This document shows positions 44,138-53,936 of a stretch of DNA of 64,000 bases, in pieces. A model generated the notes under the pieces. It ran no database searches and was not told the DNA's origin. It worked only from the letters and a program-made list of their open reading frames with translations. Source of the stretch: Pandoraea commovens (GTDB taxonomy: Bacteria; Pseudomonadota; Gammaproteobacteria; Burkholderiales; Burkholderiaceae); NCBI RefSeq assembly GCF_902459615.1, contig NZ_CABPSA010000008.1:272590-336589 (forward strand), given 5' to 3'. Every line of letters starts with the position of its first letter. The first letter of the stretch is position 1. The translations under genes were made by a program, and so were the position numbers.

Positions 44138-45331
44138 TTACGAGCGGATCTTGCACATCGACGCGAGGTTGGCGCGCGTCTTGATATCGATCTTGCCCTT
44201 GTTCGCGAAGGCGGCACCGCTGGCGTCCTTCACCACATCCACGCGATAGAACGGCGCGATGGGGAACTGGTTGCTGGCGAACTTGAACGATCCGCGCACG
44301 GACTGGAAGTCGGCGGACTTGAGCGCGGCGCGCAGCGCCTCGCGGTCGGTCACGCTGCCTTTCGTCTTGGTGAGTGCGGAGTCGATCAGGTTCGCGGCGT
44401 CGTACGACTGCGCGGCGTACATCGACGGCACGCGGTTGTACTTCTTCTGGAAGGCCGCAACGAATTGCTTGTTCTGCGCGTTGTCGAGGTCGGGCGAGTA
44501 GGGGGCGCTGGTAATGCTGCCTACGGCCTGTTCCTTCAGTGCGGGCAGGGTCGAACCGTCGATGGTCGACACGGAGATCAGCGGAATCTTGCCGAGCAGA
44601 CCGGCCTGGCGGTACTGCTTGACGAAGTTCACGCCCATGCCGCCCGGGTAGAACACGTAGACGGCGTCCGGCTTGGCGGCGGCGAGTTGGGCGATTTCAG
44701 CCGAATAGTCGGGCTGGTTGACCTGCGTGTACACCTCGTCGACGATCTGGCCCTTGTAGTCGCGCTTGAAGCCGTTCACGGCGTCGCGTCCGGCCTGATA
44801 GTTCGGGGCCATCACGTACATCTTCTTGTAGCCGAGATCGGTCGAGAGCTGACCGCCGGCTTCATGCAGTTCGTCGTTGTCCCACGAGGTCGAGAAGAAG
44901 TTCGGCGAGCATTGCTCGCCCGCAATCGGCGTCGGGCCGGCATTCGAGCCGACCATGACCACGCCTGCGTTCGTCACGTTCTTGTGGATGGCCATCATGA
45001 CGTTCGAGAACGTCACGCCTGTAATGAGCGAGACCTTGTCGCGCTCCACCAGCTTGGTCGCGGCCTGCACGCCGACGTCCGGCTTGAGCTGGTCGTCTTC
45101 CTTGATCACCTGCACCGGCACACCGCCGAGCTTGCCGCCCTTTTGCTCGACGGCGAGCATGAAGGCGTCGTACTGGTCCTGCCCGAGCGCGCCGCCCGGG
45201 CCGGAGAGCGTGCCGATGAAGCCGATCTTCACCTGAGCATGGGCACCGCCCGATGCGAACATCGCAGCAGCGGCTGCGATGGCACCCAGCACGGCGATGG
45301 CTTTGCGTTGCGTGGTCTTCGTTCCCGTCAT
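44138..45331 (-). CDS. Periplasmic substrate-binding protein (LivK-like) of the aromatic ABC transporter
   Basis: 397 aa from the ATG at 45331 (GGAG six bases upstream; a neighbouring ATG at 45334 is possible). Signal peptide AIAVLGAIAAAAAMFASG, cleavage near AHAQ. Type I periplasmic binding fold: QVKIGFIGTLSGPGG at the mature start, PDAVYVFYPGGMGVNF near 220. It resembles binding proteins for aromatic acids in soil Proteobacteria. The 212-base gap upstream is AT-rich in its middle and may carry its own promoter, though nbaD lies just upstream on the same strand. Confidence 0.9.
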   Translation of the reverse strand: MTGTKTTQRKAIAVLGAIAAAAAMFASGGAHAQVKIGFIGTLSGPGGALGQDQYDAFMLAVEQKGGKLGGVPVQVIKEDDQLKPDVGVQAATKLVERDKVSLITGVTFSNVMMAIHKNVTNAGVVMVGSNAGPTPIAGEQCSPNFFSTSWDNDELHEAGGQLSTDLGYKKMYVMAPNYQAGRDAVNGFKRDYKGQIVDEVYTQVNQPDYSAEIAQLAAAKPDAVYVFYPGGMGVNFVKQYRQAGLLGKIPLISVSTIDGSTLPALKEQAVGSITSAPYSPDLDNAQNKQFVAAFQKKYNRVPSMYAAQSYDAANLIDSALTKTKGSVTDREALRAALKSADFQSVRGSFKFASNQFPIAPFYRVDVVKDASGAAFANKGKIDIKTRANLASMCKIRS

Positions 45332-45543
45332 CATGGTCTCCAAACGATGAATTCAAGCACTGTCAGCTGCGGACTCGCGCCGGGATACTTGACCGCTTCT
45401 TCACGTCGGTCATGGCAGGCCAGGCGCGTCAGACTAATTCAAAACTTCCAGAATTGTTTAAGCATCAAATATTTCTATGCCCAGCCTAAACGACGCCTTT
45501 TGCGTAGGCAAGCATTTTCAAAAACACCTCGGGAAAGCACCAG

Positions 45544-46539
45544 TTACAGCCCGAAGAACTCCAGTGCGTTCCCGGCCAGAATGCGGTGCCGCGCGTTGTC
45601 GTCGAGGCCCGGCTGATCGGCCACCAGACGCCCGATGTCCTGTTCGCCGAGCGGGAACGGGTGGTCGGAGCCGAGCATGATGCGCTCCACGCCCATCGTG
45701 TCCACGAGCAGACGCAGGGCGCGCGGATCGAACACGGCGCTATCCACGTAGAAGCGGTCCAGATAGTGCGACGGCGGGTGCGGGCTGTCGGCGCGCACGA
45801 TGTCGCGGCAATGCCAGGCGTTCTCGGCGCGGCCGAGCAGGTAAGGGAAGGCGCCGCCACCGTGCGCGAAGCACAGCTTGAGCGAGCGCGGCAGGCGCTC
45901 GAACGCACCGGAGAGGATCAGCGATAGGATGGACAGTTGCGTCTCGGCGGGCATGGCCACGAGCCACGGCATCATCCACTTCTTCATACGGCCGTCGGTC
46001 ATCATGTCCCACGGATGCACCAGCACGGGGATGTGCTCGTCGCCGCAGTGCCGCAAAAACGCCACGAGCTGTTCGTCGTCCAGATCTTTTTCACCGAGGT
46101 GGTTACCGATTTGTACGCCGACGTGGCCGGTGGCCTTGGCGCGCGAGGCTTCGGCGCAGGCCAGGTCGAGGTCTTGCAACGGCACCTGCGCCATTGCCTT
46201 CAGACGGTTCGGGGCGTAGGCGCAGTGCTCGAGCGCGAGGTCGTTCATGCGCTGGACCCAGTCCATGACGGCGCGCCCGTCGTAGCGATAGCCGAACATG
46301 ATCGGCGTGGCGCATACGACTTGCAGGTCGACGCCGTGGCGGTCGAGTTCTTCGATGCGCAGCGACGGATCCCACAGGGCGCGGTAGACCGGACGGAAGG
46401 CGCGATTGTCCAGCATGATGTTGCCGGTCTCGCCGCCCTCGTCGATCCGCAGCCACGGGGCGGTGGCGGCGTCGAGGCGGGCCGCTTCTTCCTGCGTGAT
46501 GCGCGGGAAGAAGTGGGCGTGCATGTCGATTTTCTTCAT
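45544..46539 (-). CDS. nbaD: 2-amino-3-carboxymuconate-6-semialdehyde decarboxylase (ACMSD)
   Basis: 331 aa, the usual length of bacterial ACMSD. Amidohydrolase-superfamily metal site: MHAHFF (His7, His9) near the N-terminus, LVHPWD near 175, [14 protein letters not shown] near 226 and the catalytic Asp in [10 protein letters not shown] near 294. It decarboxylates 2-amino-3-carboxymuconate semialdehyde, preventing quinolinate formation and sending carbon to 2-aminomuconate semialdehyde. Directly downstream of the dioxygenase gene that makes its substrate. Confidence 0.93.
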   Translation of the reverse strand: MKKIDMHAHFFPRITQEEAARLDAATAPWLRIDEGGETGNIMLDNRAFRPVYRALWDPSLRIEELDRHGVDLQVVCATPIMFGYRYDGRAVMDWVQRMNDLALEHCAYAPNRLKAMAQVPLQDLDLACAEASRAKATGHVGVQIGNHLGEKDLDDEQLVAFLRHCGDEHIPVLVHPWDMMTDGRMKKWMMPWLVAMPAETQLSILSLILSGAFERLPRSLKLCFAHGGGAFPYLLGRAENAWHCRDIVRADSPHPPSHYLDRFYVDSAVFDPRALRLLVDTMGVERIMLGSDHPFPLGEQDIGRLVADQPGLDDNARHRILAGNALEFFGL

Positions 46540-46582
46540 GACGTGACGTGTGAGTGTCTGTGTGCCTGAGTGACGCGGCCGA

Positions 46583-47628
<1,046 letters not shown>

Positions 47629-47745
47629 GGATTCGAGTCTCCGTTGTGTTCTTGTCATGGGACGGCGCGCGGGTGCGACAGCCTCGACCCCCATCGAGAT
47701 TGCCGCACCGTCGCCTCCCTACATGGCTCTGACGTACCGCGTTGT

Positions 47746-49218
47746 TTACAGCTTGATGCAGATGTTCGTGATTTCGGAATAAAAATCGAGCGAGTGACGT
47801 CCGCCTTCGCGACCGAGGCCCGAGAGCTTCACGCCGCCGAACGGCGTGCGCAGATCGCGCAGGAACCACGTATTGACCCACACGAGGCCCGTCTGGAACT
47901 GACGCGCCACGCGGTGCGCGCGCGACAGGTTCGTCGTCCACACGCACCCGGCCAGGCCGTAGTCGCTGTCGTTCACGCGGCGGATGACTTCGTCTTCGCT
48001 ATCGAACGGGGCGACGTGGCACACCGGGCCGAAAATTTCTTCGCGTACGCAGCGGGCCGTGTCGGGGAGTCCCGTCCAGACCGTGGGTTGGACGAAAGCA
48101 CCTTCGTCGCGGGCGTCGCCAAAGGTCGGGACACCGCCGCCGGTGACTACCGTCGCACCTTCTTCGACCGCAAGTTGATAGTACGAGAGCACTTTCTCGC
48201 GATGCTTGCGGGAAACGAGCGGGCCCATCTGAACGCCTTCTGCGTCCGGTGCGTCGATGCGCAGCGCGGCGGCACGCTCGGCGAGGGCGGCGACGAAGCG
48301 ATCGAAGATCGGGCGCTCGACGTAGACGCGCTCCGAGCACAGGCAGACCTGGCCTGCGTTGGTGAACGACGAACGCACCACACCGTCGACCGCTTTGTCG
48401 AAGTCGGCGTCGGCGAACACCACGGCAGCGTTCTTGCCACCCAGTTCGAACGAGATTTCCTTCACGCCGTCGGCCACGGCTTTCATGATCGCGCTGCCGG
48501 TGCGTGACTCGCCGGTGAAGGTGATGGCGGAGACGTCCGGATGCTTGGTCAGAAACTCACCGGCTGAGTTGGGACCGAAGCCGTGCACGAGGTTGAAGAC
48601 ACCGGGCGGCACGCCAGCGGCGTCCATAACTTCGGCAAGCAGCGTGGCGGACGAAGGCGTTTCTTCCGAGGGTTTCGCAACGACGCAGTTGCCCATGGCC
48701 AGCGCCGGGGCGACCTTCCACGTGAAGAGCAGCAGCGGCAGGTTCCACGGCGAGATGATGCCGATCACGCCGAGCGGCTTGCGCGTCACGTAGTTCATGA
48801 CGTCGCCGCCGTCGGCTGCGCGCATCTCATAGACTTCGCTACCTGCGGTCTTGATGAGGTCCGCAAACATACGGAAGTTGGCGATGCCACGCGCGATGTC
48901 GAGCGTGCGGGCCTGTTCCTCGGGGCGGCCGGTGTCGGCGACTTCGGCCGCGACGAACTCGTCGAAACGTGCCTGAATGCCGTCGGCGATACGGTGCAGC
49001 ACGGCGGCGCGTTCGGCGGGCGTGGTCTTGCCCCACGGGCCGTCGTGCAGGGCGCGACGGGCGGCGCTCACGGCGCGGTCGACGGTGGCGGCATCGGCTT
49101 CGCACACTTTCGCGACGAGGTGGCCGTCCACCGGGCTGACGTTATCGAACTGGCGATCGGTGGCGACGAACGCACCATCCACGTAATGCCGCAGCAGCGG
49201 CGCATTCGCAAGGCTCAC
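47746..49218 (-). CDS. nbaE: 2-aminomuconate 6-semialdehyde dehydrogenase
   Basis: 490 aa from a GTG start at 49218, preferred because AGGAGA lies four bases upstream; the frame extends to 49287 without a site. Aldehyde dehydrogenase with IISPWNLPLLLFTWK near 149, Glu in SFELGGKNAAVVF near 250 and the catalytic Cys in NAGQVCLCSERVYVE near 285. The sequence is of the AMSDH/hydroxymuconic-semialdehyde dehydrogenase group. First gene of the nbaEFCD segment; a 21-bp palindrome lies 140 bases upstream. Confidence 0.9.
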   Translation of the reverse strand: MSLANAPLLRHYVDGAFVATDRQFDNVSPVDGHLVAKVCEADAATVDRAVSAARRALHDGPWGKTTPAERAAVLHRIADGIQARFDEFVAAEVADTGRPEEQARTLDIARGIANFRMFADLIKTAGSEVYEMRAADGGDVMNYVTRKPLGVIGIISPWNLPLLLFTWKVAPALAMGNCVVAKPSEETPSSATLLAEVMDAAGVPPGVFNLVHGFGPNSAGEFLTKHPDVSAITFTGESRTGSAIMKAVADGVKEISFELGGKNAAVVFADADFDKAVDGVVRSSFTNAGQVCLCSERVYVERPIFDRFVAALAERAAALRIDAPDAEGVQMGPLVSRKHREKVLSYYQLAVEEGATVVTGGGVPTFGDARDEGAFVQPTVWTGLPDTARCVREEIFGPVCHVAPFDSEDEVIRRVNDSDYGLAGCVWTTNLSRAHRVARQFQTGLVWVNTWFLRDLRTPFGGVKLSGLGREGGRHSLDFYSEITNICIKL

Positions 49219-49357
49219 GAGGTCTCCTGGAGCGGATTGTTTTGCGGGGCGGCAGGTCGCCGGTGACGCCGTGCAACGTAGCGCCACGGCACAACCGCCG
49301 GATGCTCACAAGTCTAGGCAACCGTCGATATAAAAAATAATGAAATCTATCGTGGCG

Positions 49358-49378
49358 TCTATTCCTTAATGGAATAGA
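49358..49378. promoter_or_regulatory. Candidate operator upstream of nbaE
   Basis: TCTATTCC-TTAAT-GGAATAGA is a perfect 8-bp-arm palindrome in an AT-rich part of the 331-base gap between nbaE and the rightward unknown gene. No regulator gene is adjacent. The geometry fits an IclR- or LysR-type site, but the binding protein is unknown. Confidence 0.5.
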
Positions 49379-49519
49379 TGAGGGGAAGGCGCTGGTGGGA
49401 CTTCCGGGACGTCTCCCCTGCATTCGTTAGGATGCCGCCCGAACGGCACCAAAGTCGTATCGAAAGCCGAAGATCTGCGGAGGTCTCATAAAGTGATGCG
49501 CCGCATAGAGGCCAGGATG

Positions 49520-49546
49520 GAATCTCCTACCACCTGAAGGAGATTC
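49520..49546 (+). promoter_or_regulatory. Hairpin sequestering the ribosome-binding site of cassette gene A
   Basis: GAATCTCCT (49520-49528) and AGGAGATTC (49538-49546) are perfect 9-bp complements with a 9-base loop. The right arm contains the only Shine-Dalgarno sequence, and the ATG follows three bases later. The surrounding leader from about 49420 is repeated upstream of gene B. Confidence 0.65.
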
Positions 49547-49549
49547 GTC

Positions 49550-50884
49550 ATGATGGAAGTTACCCAGCAGTCAACTGTGCCTGTCGATGTCGCCTCGCAG
49601 CAGGAGCCGCCGCCGCAGGCGCGGGGGCAAGAACATATCAGCACAGACTTCGCCGGTGCTGCGCACCTCGCGAATCAGAGTTCGGCAAATGTAACGACAG
49701 AAGGCCTTAGTGCTTGTCGGGACTATATGGACACGCCGCCGTATTCCCACTATGCCCTGGCGAGTGCTCAAACAAGAACCGATACGGGTGGGAGCAACGC
49801 GTACCTCGGCGGCAAGTTCGTATTCGGCGAGGGTGGGGAAACGGTTTTCATACCGTCACCGGACACCTGCACTGGAACCCCATACGGTGCGAGCGGGCTC
49901 GGGTTTGCCCGCGATGTACACCGTTCGATCGCTCCGACATATGAGGGACCAGACGACCATTGGGAGGATGGCGCGCCACGCAATATCGATATGCTTGGAC
50001 GGCGTGGAAAGTGGCCAGCACCGCCGCCATGGGGATTGCTTTCGGATGGCCAGCGAGCCTATCGGATAGGCAGTGGTGGGTTTGGCGGTAACGCACCGCT
50101 CGAGGGTGAGCGCAACAACGGCGGGGGGATGGGCGATCTTTTTGACATGACGGATGTGCAAGGATATTCGGCGGGCCTGCAAACCCATCGGATTGCAGGC
50201 GCGGGGCCTTCGGGTGTTTGGCCCGACGATCGCCTGTGGGACGGAGATTTTTCTCAAGTAAGGCACGGAAGATTGTCTTCGACGGGTGAGCAGCCACCCC
50301 GGGTGCACGCCACGTTCAATGTCGCCGCAAACGTGCCAGTGAGCGTTCAATTTACGACCCCGGAAAGCTCTGATGCCCGTCAAGGATCGAATCGACAGAT
50401 TCCCACAGGTTATTCGCAGCGCGTCGCGACGGGCACCGATCAGGGGAGACACCTTCTGGCCGCACCCCGAAACGGTGCTGTCGGTTTCGCCGCGGCACCA
50501 TCGACTCAAGCGGCGCCGCCGAGTGACCATCATATCGACGAGCCCACCCAAAAATTCGTTGCCGAGTGGTCGGCGGTGATCGGCAAAGGGCCCGAGATTA
50601 GCAACCAGTTCCTTATGGGGATAATCGACAACTCCGTCACAGCAGTCAAAAATAGGATCCACGCGGGGCTGGAGCGTGCATTGATCATGATGCTCGGACA
50701 GATGGCCGAGCATCTGAGATTTCCGACGCTCAAGAAGCTTCTCACGCAACCGAACGACAATACCTTGGACCTTGTCGAGAAGCATCTGCCGGATATCGGC
50801 AAGGTGATCCCAGAAAAACAAAAGAAAGAACTGACTGACCTTCTGGAAAGCGTTGGCATCAAGTGGCCGAAGTTGTTTGGCTGA
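49550..50884 (+). CDS. Unknown protein, cassette gene A (long paralog)
   Basis: 444 aa; not a family I recognise. The N-terminus is rich in Gln, Ser, Thr and Pro without a signal peptide and shares VASQ...EHIS-DFAGA with the next gene. Residues about 45-320 are Gly/Pro/Asp-rich and unlike anything in the shorter paralog. The C-terminal about 115 residues (QKFVAEWSAVIGKGPE, NTLDLVEKHLPDIGKVIPEK) are helical and clearly paralogous to the C-terminus of gene B. No membrane segments. A soluble or secreted (type III-like N-terminus) protein is possible, but no secretion genes are in the window. Base composition is less GC-rich than the neighbours. Confidence 0.75.
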   Translation: MMEVTQQSTVPVDVASQQEPPPQARGQEHISTDFAGAAHLANQSSANVTTEGLSACRDYMDTPPYSHYALASAQTRTDTGGSNAYLGGKFVFGEGGETVFIPSPDTCTGTPYGASGLGFARDVHRSIAPTYEGPDDHWEDGAPRNIDMLGRRGKWPAPPPWGLLSDGQRAYRIGSGGFGGNAPLEGERNNGGGMGDLFDMTDVQGYSAGLQTHRIAGAGPSGVWPDDRLWDGDFSQVRHGRLSSTGEQPPRVHATFNVAANVPVSVQFTTPESSDARQGSNRQIPTGYSQRVATGTDQGRHLLAAPRNGAVGFAAAPSTQAAPPSDHHIDEPTQKFVAEWSAVIGKGPEISNQFLMGIIDNSVTAVKNRIHAGLERALIMMLGQMAEHLRFPTLKKLLTQPNDNTLDLVEKHLPDIGKVIPEKQKKELTDLLESVGIKWPKLFG

Positions 50885-50908
50885 AGCAGCGCGTATTCGT
50901 ACGCCCCA

Positions 50909-50937
50909 TGCGACGCCGCTTATATGCTGGCGTCGCA
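50909..50937 (+). terminator. Hairpin ending cassette A
   Basis: TGCGACGCC and GGCGTCGCA form a 9-bp stem with an 11-base loop, 25 bases after gene A. The same element occurs after gene B. Confidence 0.55.
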
Positions 50938-51080
50938 TTGTCACAGCTATTACCGCCGATCCTGATGGGACGGCTCCCGCCGCATTCGTTGGGACGCCGC
51001 CTGAACGGTGTGCACGCCGTGTCGAAAGCAGAAAATCTACGGACGTCTCATGAAGTGATGTGCCGCATAGCGGCCAAGAT

Positions 51081-51108
51081 GGAATCTCCTACCCCCCGAA
51101 GGAGAACC
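51081..51108 (+). promoter_or_regulatory. Hairpin at the ribosome-binding site of cassette gene B
   Basis: TCTCCT (51085-51090) pairs with AGGAGA (51100-51105), with an extra GG/CC pair outside a small internal loop. The arm with AGGAGA is the Shine-Dalgarno sequence. It is a shorter version of the gene A hairpin. Confidence 0.5.
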
Positions 51109-51111
51109 GTC

Positions 51112-51720
51112 ATGAACATTGGAATCACCCCCACAACGTTGTCTACCGTTGTCGCCTCGCAAGAGTCACCGCAGACGCAGCGGCCGGAACACATCAGCAT
51201 AGACTTCGCCGGTGCCGGACACTCTGCGAATGTGGGGGGAGGCATGCCATATGCCCTGGATATTGGAGGCCAGAATGCCCCGGAGAGGCTCCTTCCGACA
51301 GCCACTGGAGCCGGTGCTGCGAATGTCGCGGCCGCCCCGAGTCAAGCGATGCCGCCGAATGCCAGTCGTATCGACGCGAACAACGAAAAATTCCTTGTCG
51401 ATTGGGCGAAAGCGGTCACAGAGGGGCCTGACACTTGGGACAAGTTCTATCTGGGAGTCATCGGAAATTCCGTCGCTGCGGCCGAAGCGAGGCTCCACAC
51501 GGGGCTAAAGAGTACATTGATCACGCTGCTCGACAAGCTGCCCGAACATCTGAGACTGTCGGCGCTCACGCAGCTTCTCACGCACGGGAAAGGCAATACC
51601 CTGGACCTTGTCACGAAGTTTCTGCCGACGATCGAGGAGGCGATCCCTGAAAAGGATAAGAAAGCACCGACCGGCCTTCTGGATAGCATTGGCTTCAAGC
51701 CGGAAAAGGCAACTGCCTGA
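51112..51720 (+). CDS. Unknown protein, cassette gene B (short paralog)
   Basis: 202 aa from the ATG at 51112. The N-terminus (VVASQESPQTQRPEHISIDFAGAGH) and the helical C-terminal domain (EKFLVDWAKAV, NTLDLVTKFLPTIEEAIPEKDKK) match gene A, but it lacks most of gene A's middle region, having only about 40 linking residues. No signal peptide, membrane segment or catalytic motif is evident. The gene with its leader and trailing hairpin is a tandem duplicate of cassette A. Unknown function. Confidence 0.75.
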   Translation: MNIGITPTTLSTVVASQESPQTQRPEHISIDFAGAGHSANVGGGMPYALDIGGQNAPERLLPTATGAGAANVAAAPSQAMPPNASRIDANNEKFLVDWAKAVTEGPDTWDKFYLGVIGNSVAAAEARLHTGLKSTLITLLDKLPEHLRLSALTQLLTHGKGNTLDLVTKFLPTIEEAIPEKDKKAPTGLLDSIGFKPEKATA

Positions 51721-51744
51721 AGCGGTGAGCAATCGCACGCCCCA

Positions 51745-51773
51745 TGCGACACCGCACTCATGTCGGTGTCGCA
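51745..51773. terminator. Hairpin ending cassette B
   Basis: TGCGACACCG and CGGTGTCGCA form a 10-bp stem with a 9-base loop between gene B and the converging SRPBCC gene. There is no T-run. Confidence 0.55.
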
Positions 51774-51797
51774 GTGGCTAGCGCAATCCCCCGCGCC

Positions 51798-52364
51798 TCA
51801 ACGATGCGAATCGTGACTCACACGCGCCCGCGCTTCACGCAGTTCGCGCGGATCGCGCTCCTTGCCTATGGCTGCTGGGGGCAAGTCGCTGTCCAGACAT
51901 TCGACCAGATGGGCGTTGAGCACGGCAGCCAGCCCTTCTCCGCCGCGTCGCATCACGTAATTGTGGTTCCAGCGGAACAACGGTCGGGCCAGCGGCGCGA
52001 GCTTGTTCATCCACTCACGCCGCGTATGGACGTCCCACGCATAGCGCACCACCGTAATCGAGCCTTCCGTCTCGAAGCGCCAAACCCCCGTGCCTTCGGC
52101 CTCGCCCGTGGCGACACTGCGCACCTCGCGCATCGGGTCGATGTGCGTGATGCGGGTTTCGAAGGTCAGCGAATAGGGCAATGCCCCGTGCCAGGTCAGT
52201 TCACGTACGGCACCGACGCCGTCGGCGTCCCCCGGATCGAGCGTGCGCACCTCCCGCACGCAGGGCCACCAGCGGGCCCAGTGGTCGACGTCCCGTAGCG
52301 TGTCCCAGACTTCGTTCAGCGGCGCGGTGAGCCGCCACAAGGTGAGGAAGTGATAGTCGTTCAT
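51798..52364 (-). CDS. SRPBCC (START-like/polyketide cyclase) family protein
   Basis: 188 aa from the ATG at 52364 (MNDYHFLTLWRLTAPL). The pattern LWRLTAPLNEVWDTLRDVDHWARWWPCVREV is the start of an SRPBCC helix-grip fold, which makes a hydrophobic ligand cavity. It ends in a charged tail. No catalytic residues can be assigned and the ligand is unknown. Monocistronic and convergent with cassette B. Confidence 0.82.
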   Translation of the reverse strand: MNDYHFLTLWRLTAPLNEVWDTLRDVDHWARWWPCVREVRTLDPGDADGVGAVRELTWHGALPYSLTFETRITHIDPMREVRSVATGEAEGTGVWRFETEGSITVVRYAWDVHTRREWMNKLAPLARPLFRWNHNYVMRRGGEGLAAVLNAHLVECLDSDLPPAAIGKERDPRELREARARVSHDSHR

Positions 52365-52582
52365 GGCCGTTCCCGGTCGTGGGTGGTGAGTGTCCTCATG
52401 CCGTGATGCCCCCCGTCGAGAGGGGGGATTTTCAGTATAGGCGGCATCCCGAAGAGCGTCGGAAGGCCCGTTTCGATAGCCGCAAATGACTACGTCCGGG
52501 TGGACAAGGCGCCGATCCAGCGTCCATGAGGTTTCCCGGACTGTCATGAATCCGTCAAATTGTCTCCATAGAATCCCGGAGT

Positions 52583-52606
52583 GAAAACGTTTTCGTAAAC
52601 GTTTAC
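52583..52606. promoter_or_regulatory. Double LacI-type operator
   Basis: GAAAACGTTTTC (52583-52594) is directly followed by GTAAACGTTTAC (52595-52606); both are perfect 12-bp palindromes with the central CG typical of LacI/PurR-family operators. They lie 57-80 bases before the LacI start, consistent with autoregulation. Confidence 0.8.
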
Positions 52607-52662
52607 ATTTGCGTAAAATCCGTCAACTTCAAAATTCGACGGTCCAGATAAAAGGAGCGGGT

Positions 52663-53715
52663 GTGGCTGATATTCGGGATGTGGCGCAGCGGGCAGGCTG
52701 TTCGATCGCGACGGTGTCGCGCGCGCTGAATTCGCCGCAACTGGTCCGTCCCGAGACGCTCGCCCGCGTGCAGGCGGCCGCCGCCGAACTCAAATTCCGT
52801 CCCAACGCGCTGGGCCGCCAACTGCGTGGCGAGCGCACCGGCCTGATCGGCGTGATGCTGCCCACGCTCGGCAACCCGGTCTTCGCCGATTGCCTCGAAG
52901 GTATCGAAGCCGCTATCGATGGCACGGGCCGCCGTCTGCTGCTCGTGACCACCCAATATGATCCGGAGCGCGAGCGCAACGCCATCGAAACCCTGCTGCA
53001 ACAACGGGTCGACGGCTTGCTGCTGACGCTCGCCGATGCCGAACACAGTGCGCTCGTCGACGACCTCGCGGCTGAGGGCGTCGCGTGCCAGCTAGTCTAC
53101 AACGACGCCCCCGAGCGCCCGTGCGTGTCCGTGGACAACCGCGCAGCGGCCGCGCAGGGCGTGAACATGCTCATCGAAGCCGGACATCGCGACATCGTGA
53201 TGGTGACGGGGGCGCTGCATGCGTCCGACCGCGCCAAGCGGCGCTATCTCGGCTACGGCGACGCCATGCAGGCCGCCGGTCTCACGCCGTTGCCCGCGTT
53301 CGAAATCGACTTCAACAGCGGGGCACGCGGCGAACGGGTGCGCGAATGGCTGGCGCAACTTGAGCGCGACGGCGCGCGCCCCACGGCGCTGTTCTGCTCC
53401 AACGATCTGCTCGCGCTCGGTGTCATGCGCGCGCTGCGCGAAGCCGGTCTGCGTGTGCCGGACGACATCTCAGTCCTCGGCTTCGACGGCCTCGCTGTGG
53501 GCGAACTGCTCTCGCCGACGCTCGCGACCGTGGTGCAGCCCAGTGTGGAGATCGGCCGTCATGCGGCGCAGCGTCTGCTTGCTCAGATCGATGGACGCGT
53601 AGGGGCCGCCGGTGTGACGGCGTCGCACGACCCGTCGCTCAGCCACGCCCTCATCCTGCCGCACGAGATTCGCCGGGGCGGCACAGTGTCGGCCCCGCCC
53701 GCCAGACAAGCATGA
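52663..53715 (+). CDS. LacI-family transcriptional regulator
   Basis: 350 aa from a GTG at 52663 with AGGAG upstream. The HTH (IRDVAQRAGCSIATVSRALN) starts at residue 3, the normal position for LacI proteins, and supports the GTG start. The hinge helix LGRQLRGERTGLIGVMLP and a periplasmic-binding-like domain follow. Located directly upstream of the ABC transporter and phosphodiesterase genes on the same strand, it probably senses a sugar- or phosphate-related ligand of that system. Confidence 0.92.
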   Translation: MADIRDVAQRAGCSIATVSRALNSPQLVRPETLARVQAAAAELKFRPNALGRQLRGERTGLIGVMLPTLGNPVFADCLEGIEAAIDGTGRRLLLVTTQYDPERERNAIETLLQQRVDGLLLTLADAEHSALVDDLAAEGVACQLVYNDAPERPCVSVDNRAAAAQGVNMLIEAGHRDIVMVTGALHASDRAKRRYLGYGDAMQAAGLTPLPAFEIDFNSGARGERVREWLAQLERDGARPTALFCSNDLLALGVMRALREAGLRVPDDISVLGFDGLAVGELLSPTLATVVQPSVEIGRHAAQRLLAQIDGRVGAAGVTASHDPSLSHALILPHEIRRGGTVSAPPARQA

Positions 53716-53936
53716 CGATACGCACCACCGATTTCGAAGCAATCGCAGCACTGTGCAGTACGTAGGACCCCAGTACTAGCAAGCAAGAAAGTGGCCGACG
53801 ACCGACTCCATCAAGAGAGTGCGGCATTGGCCGAGGCAATCAGGCATCGGGCCGCAAGGCCTGTACCACACGGTAGAAACGTAACCTGCGGCGGCACACG
53901 CGTGCCGCCAACGCTCAGACTTTCAGGAGCCCAGAA

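Noticed and set aside
49420-49550. TTCG-N16-TTCG (hrpII-type) box before cassette genes
   Set aside because: TTCG occurs but the second TTCG at 16 bases is absent in both leaders, so type III regulation is not supported.
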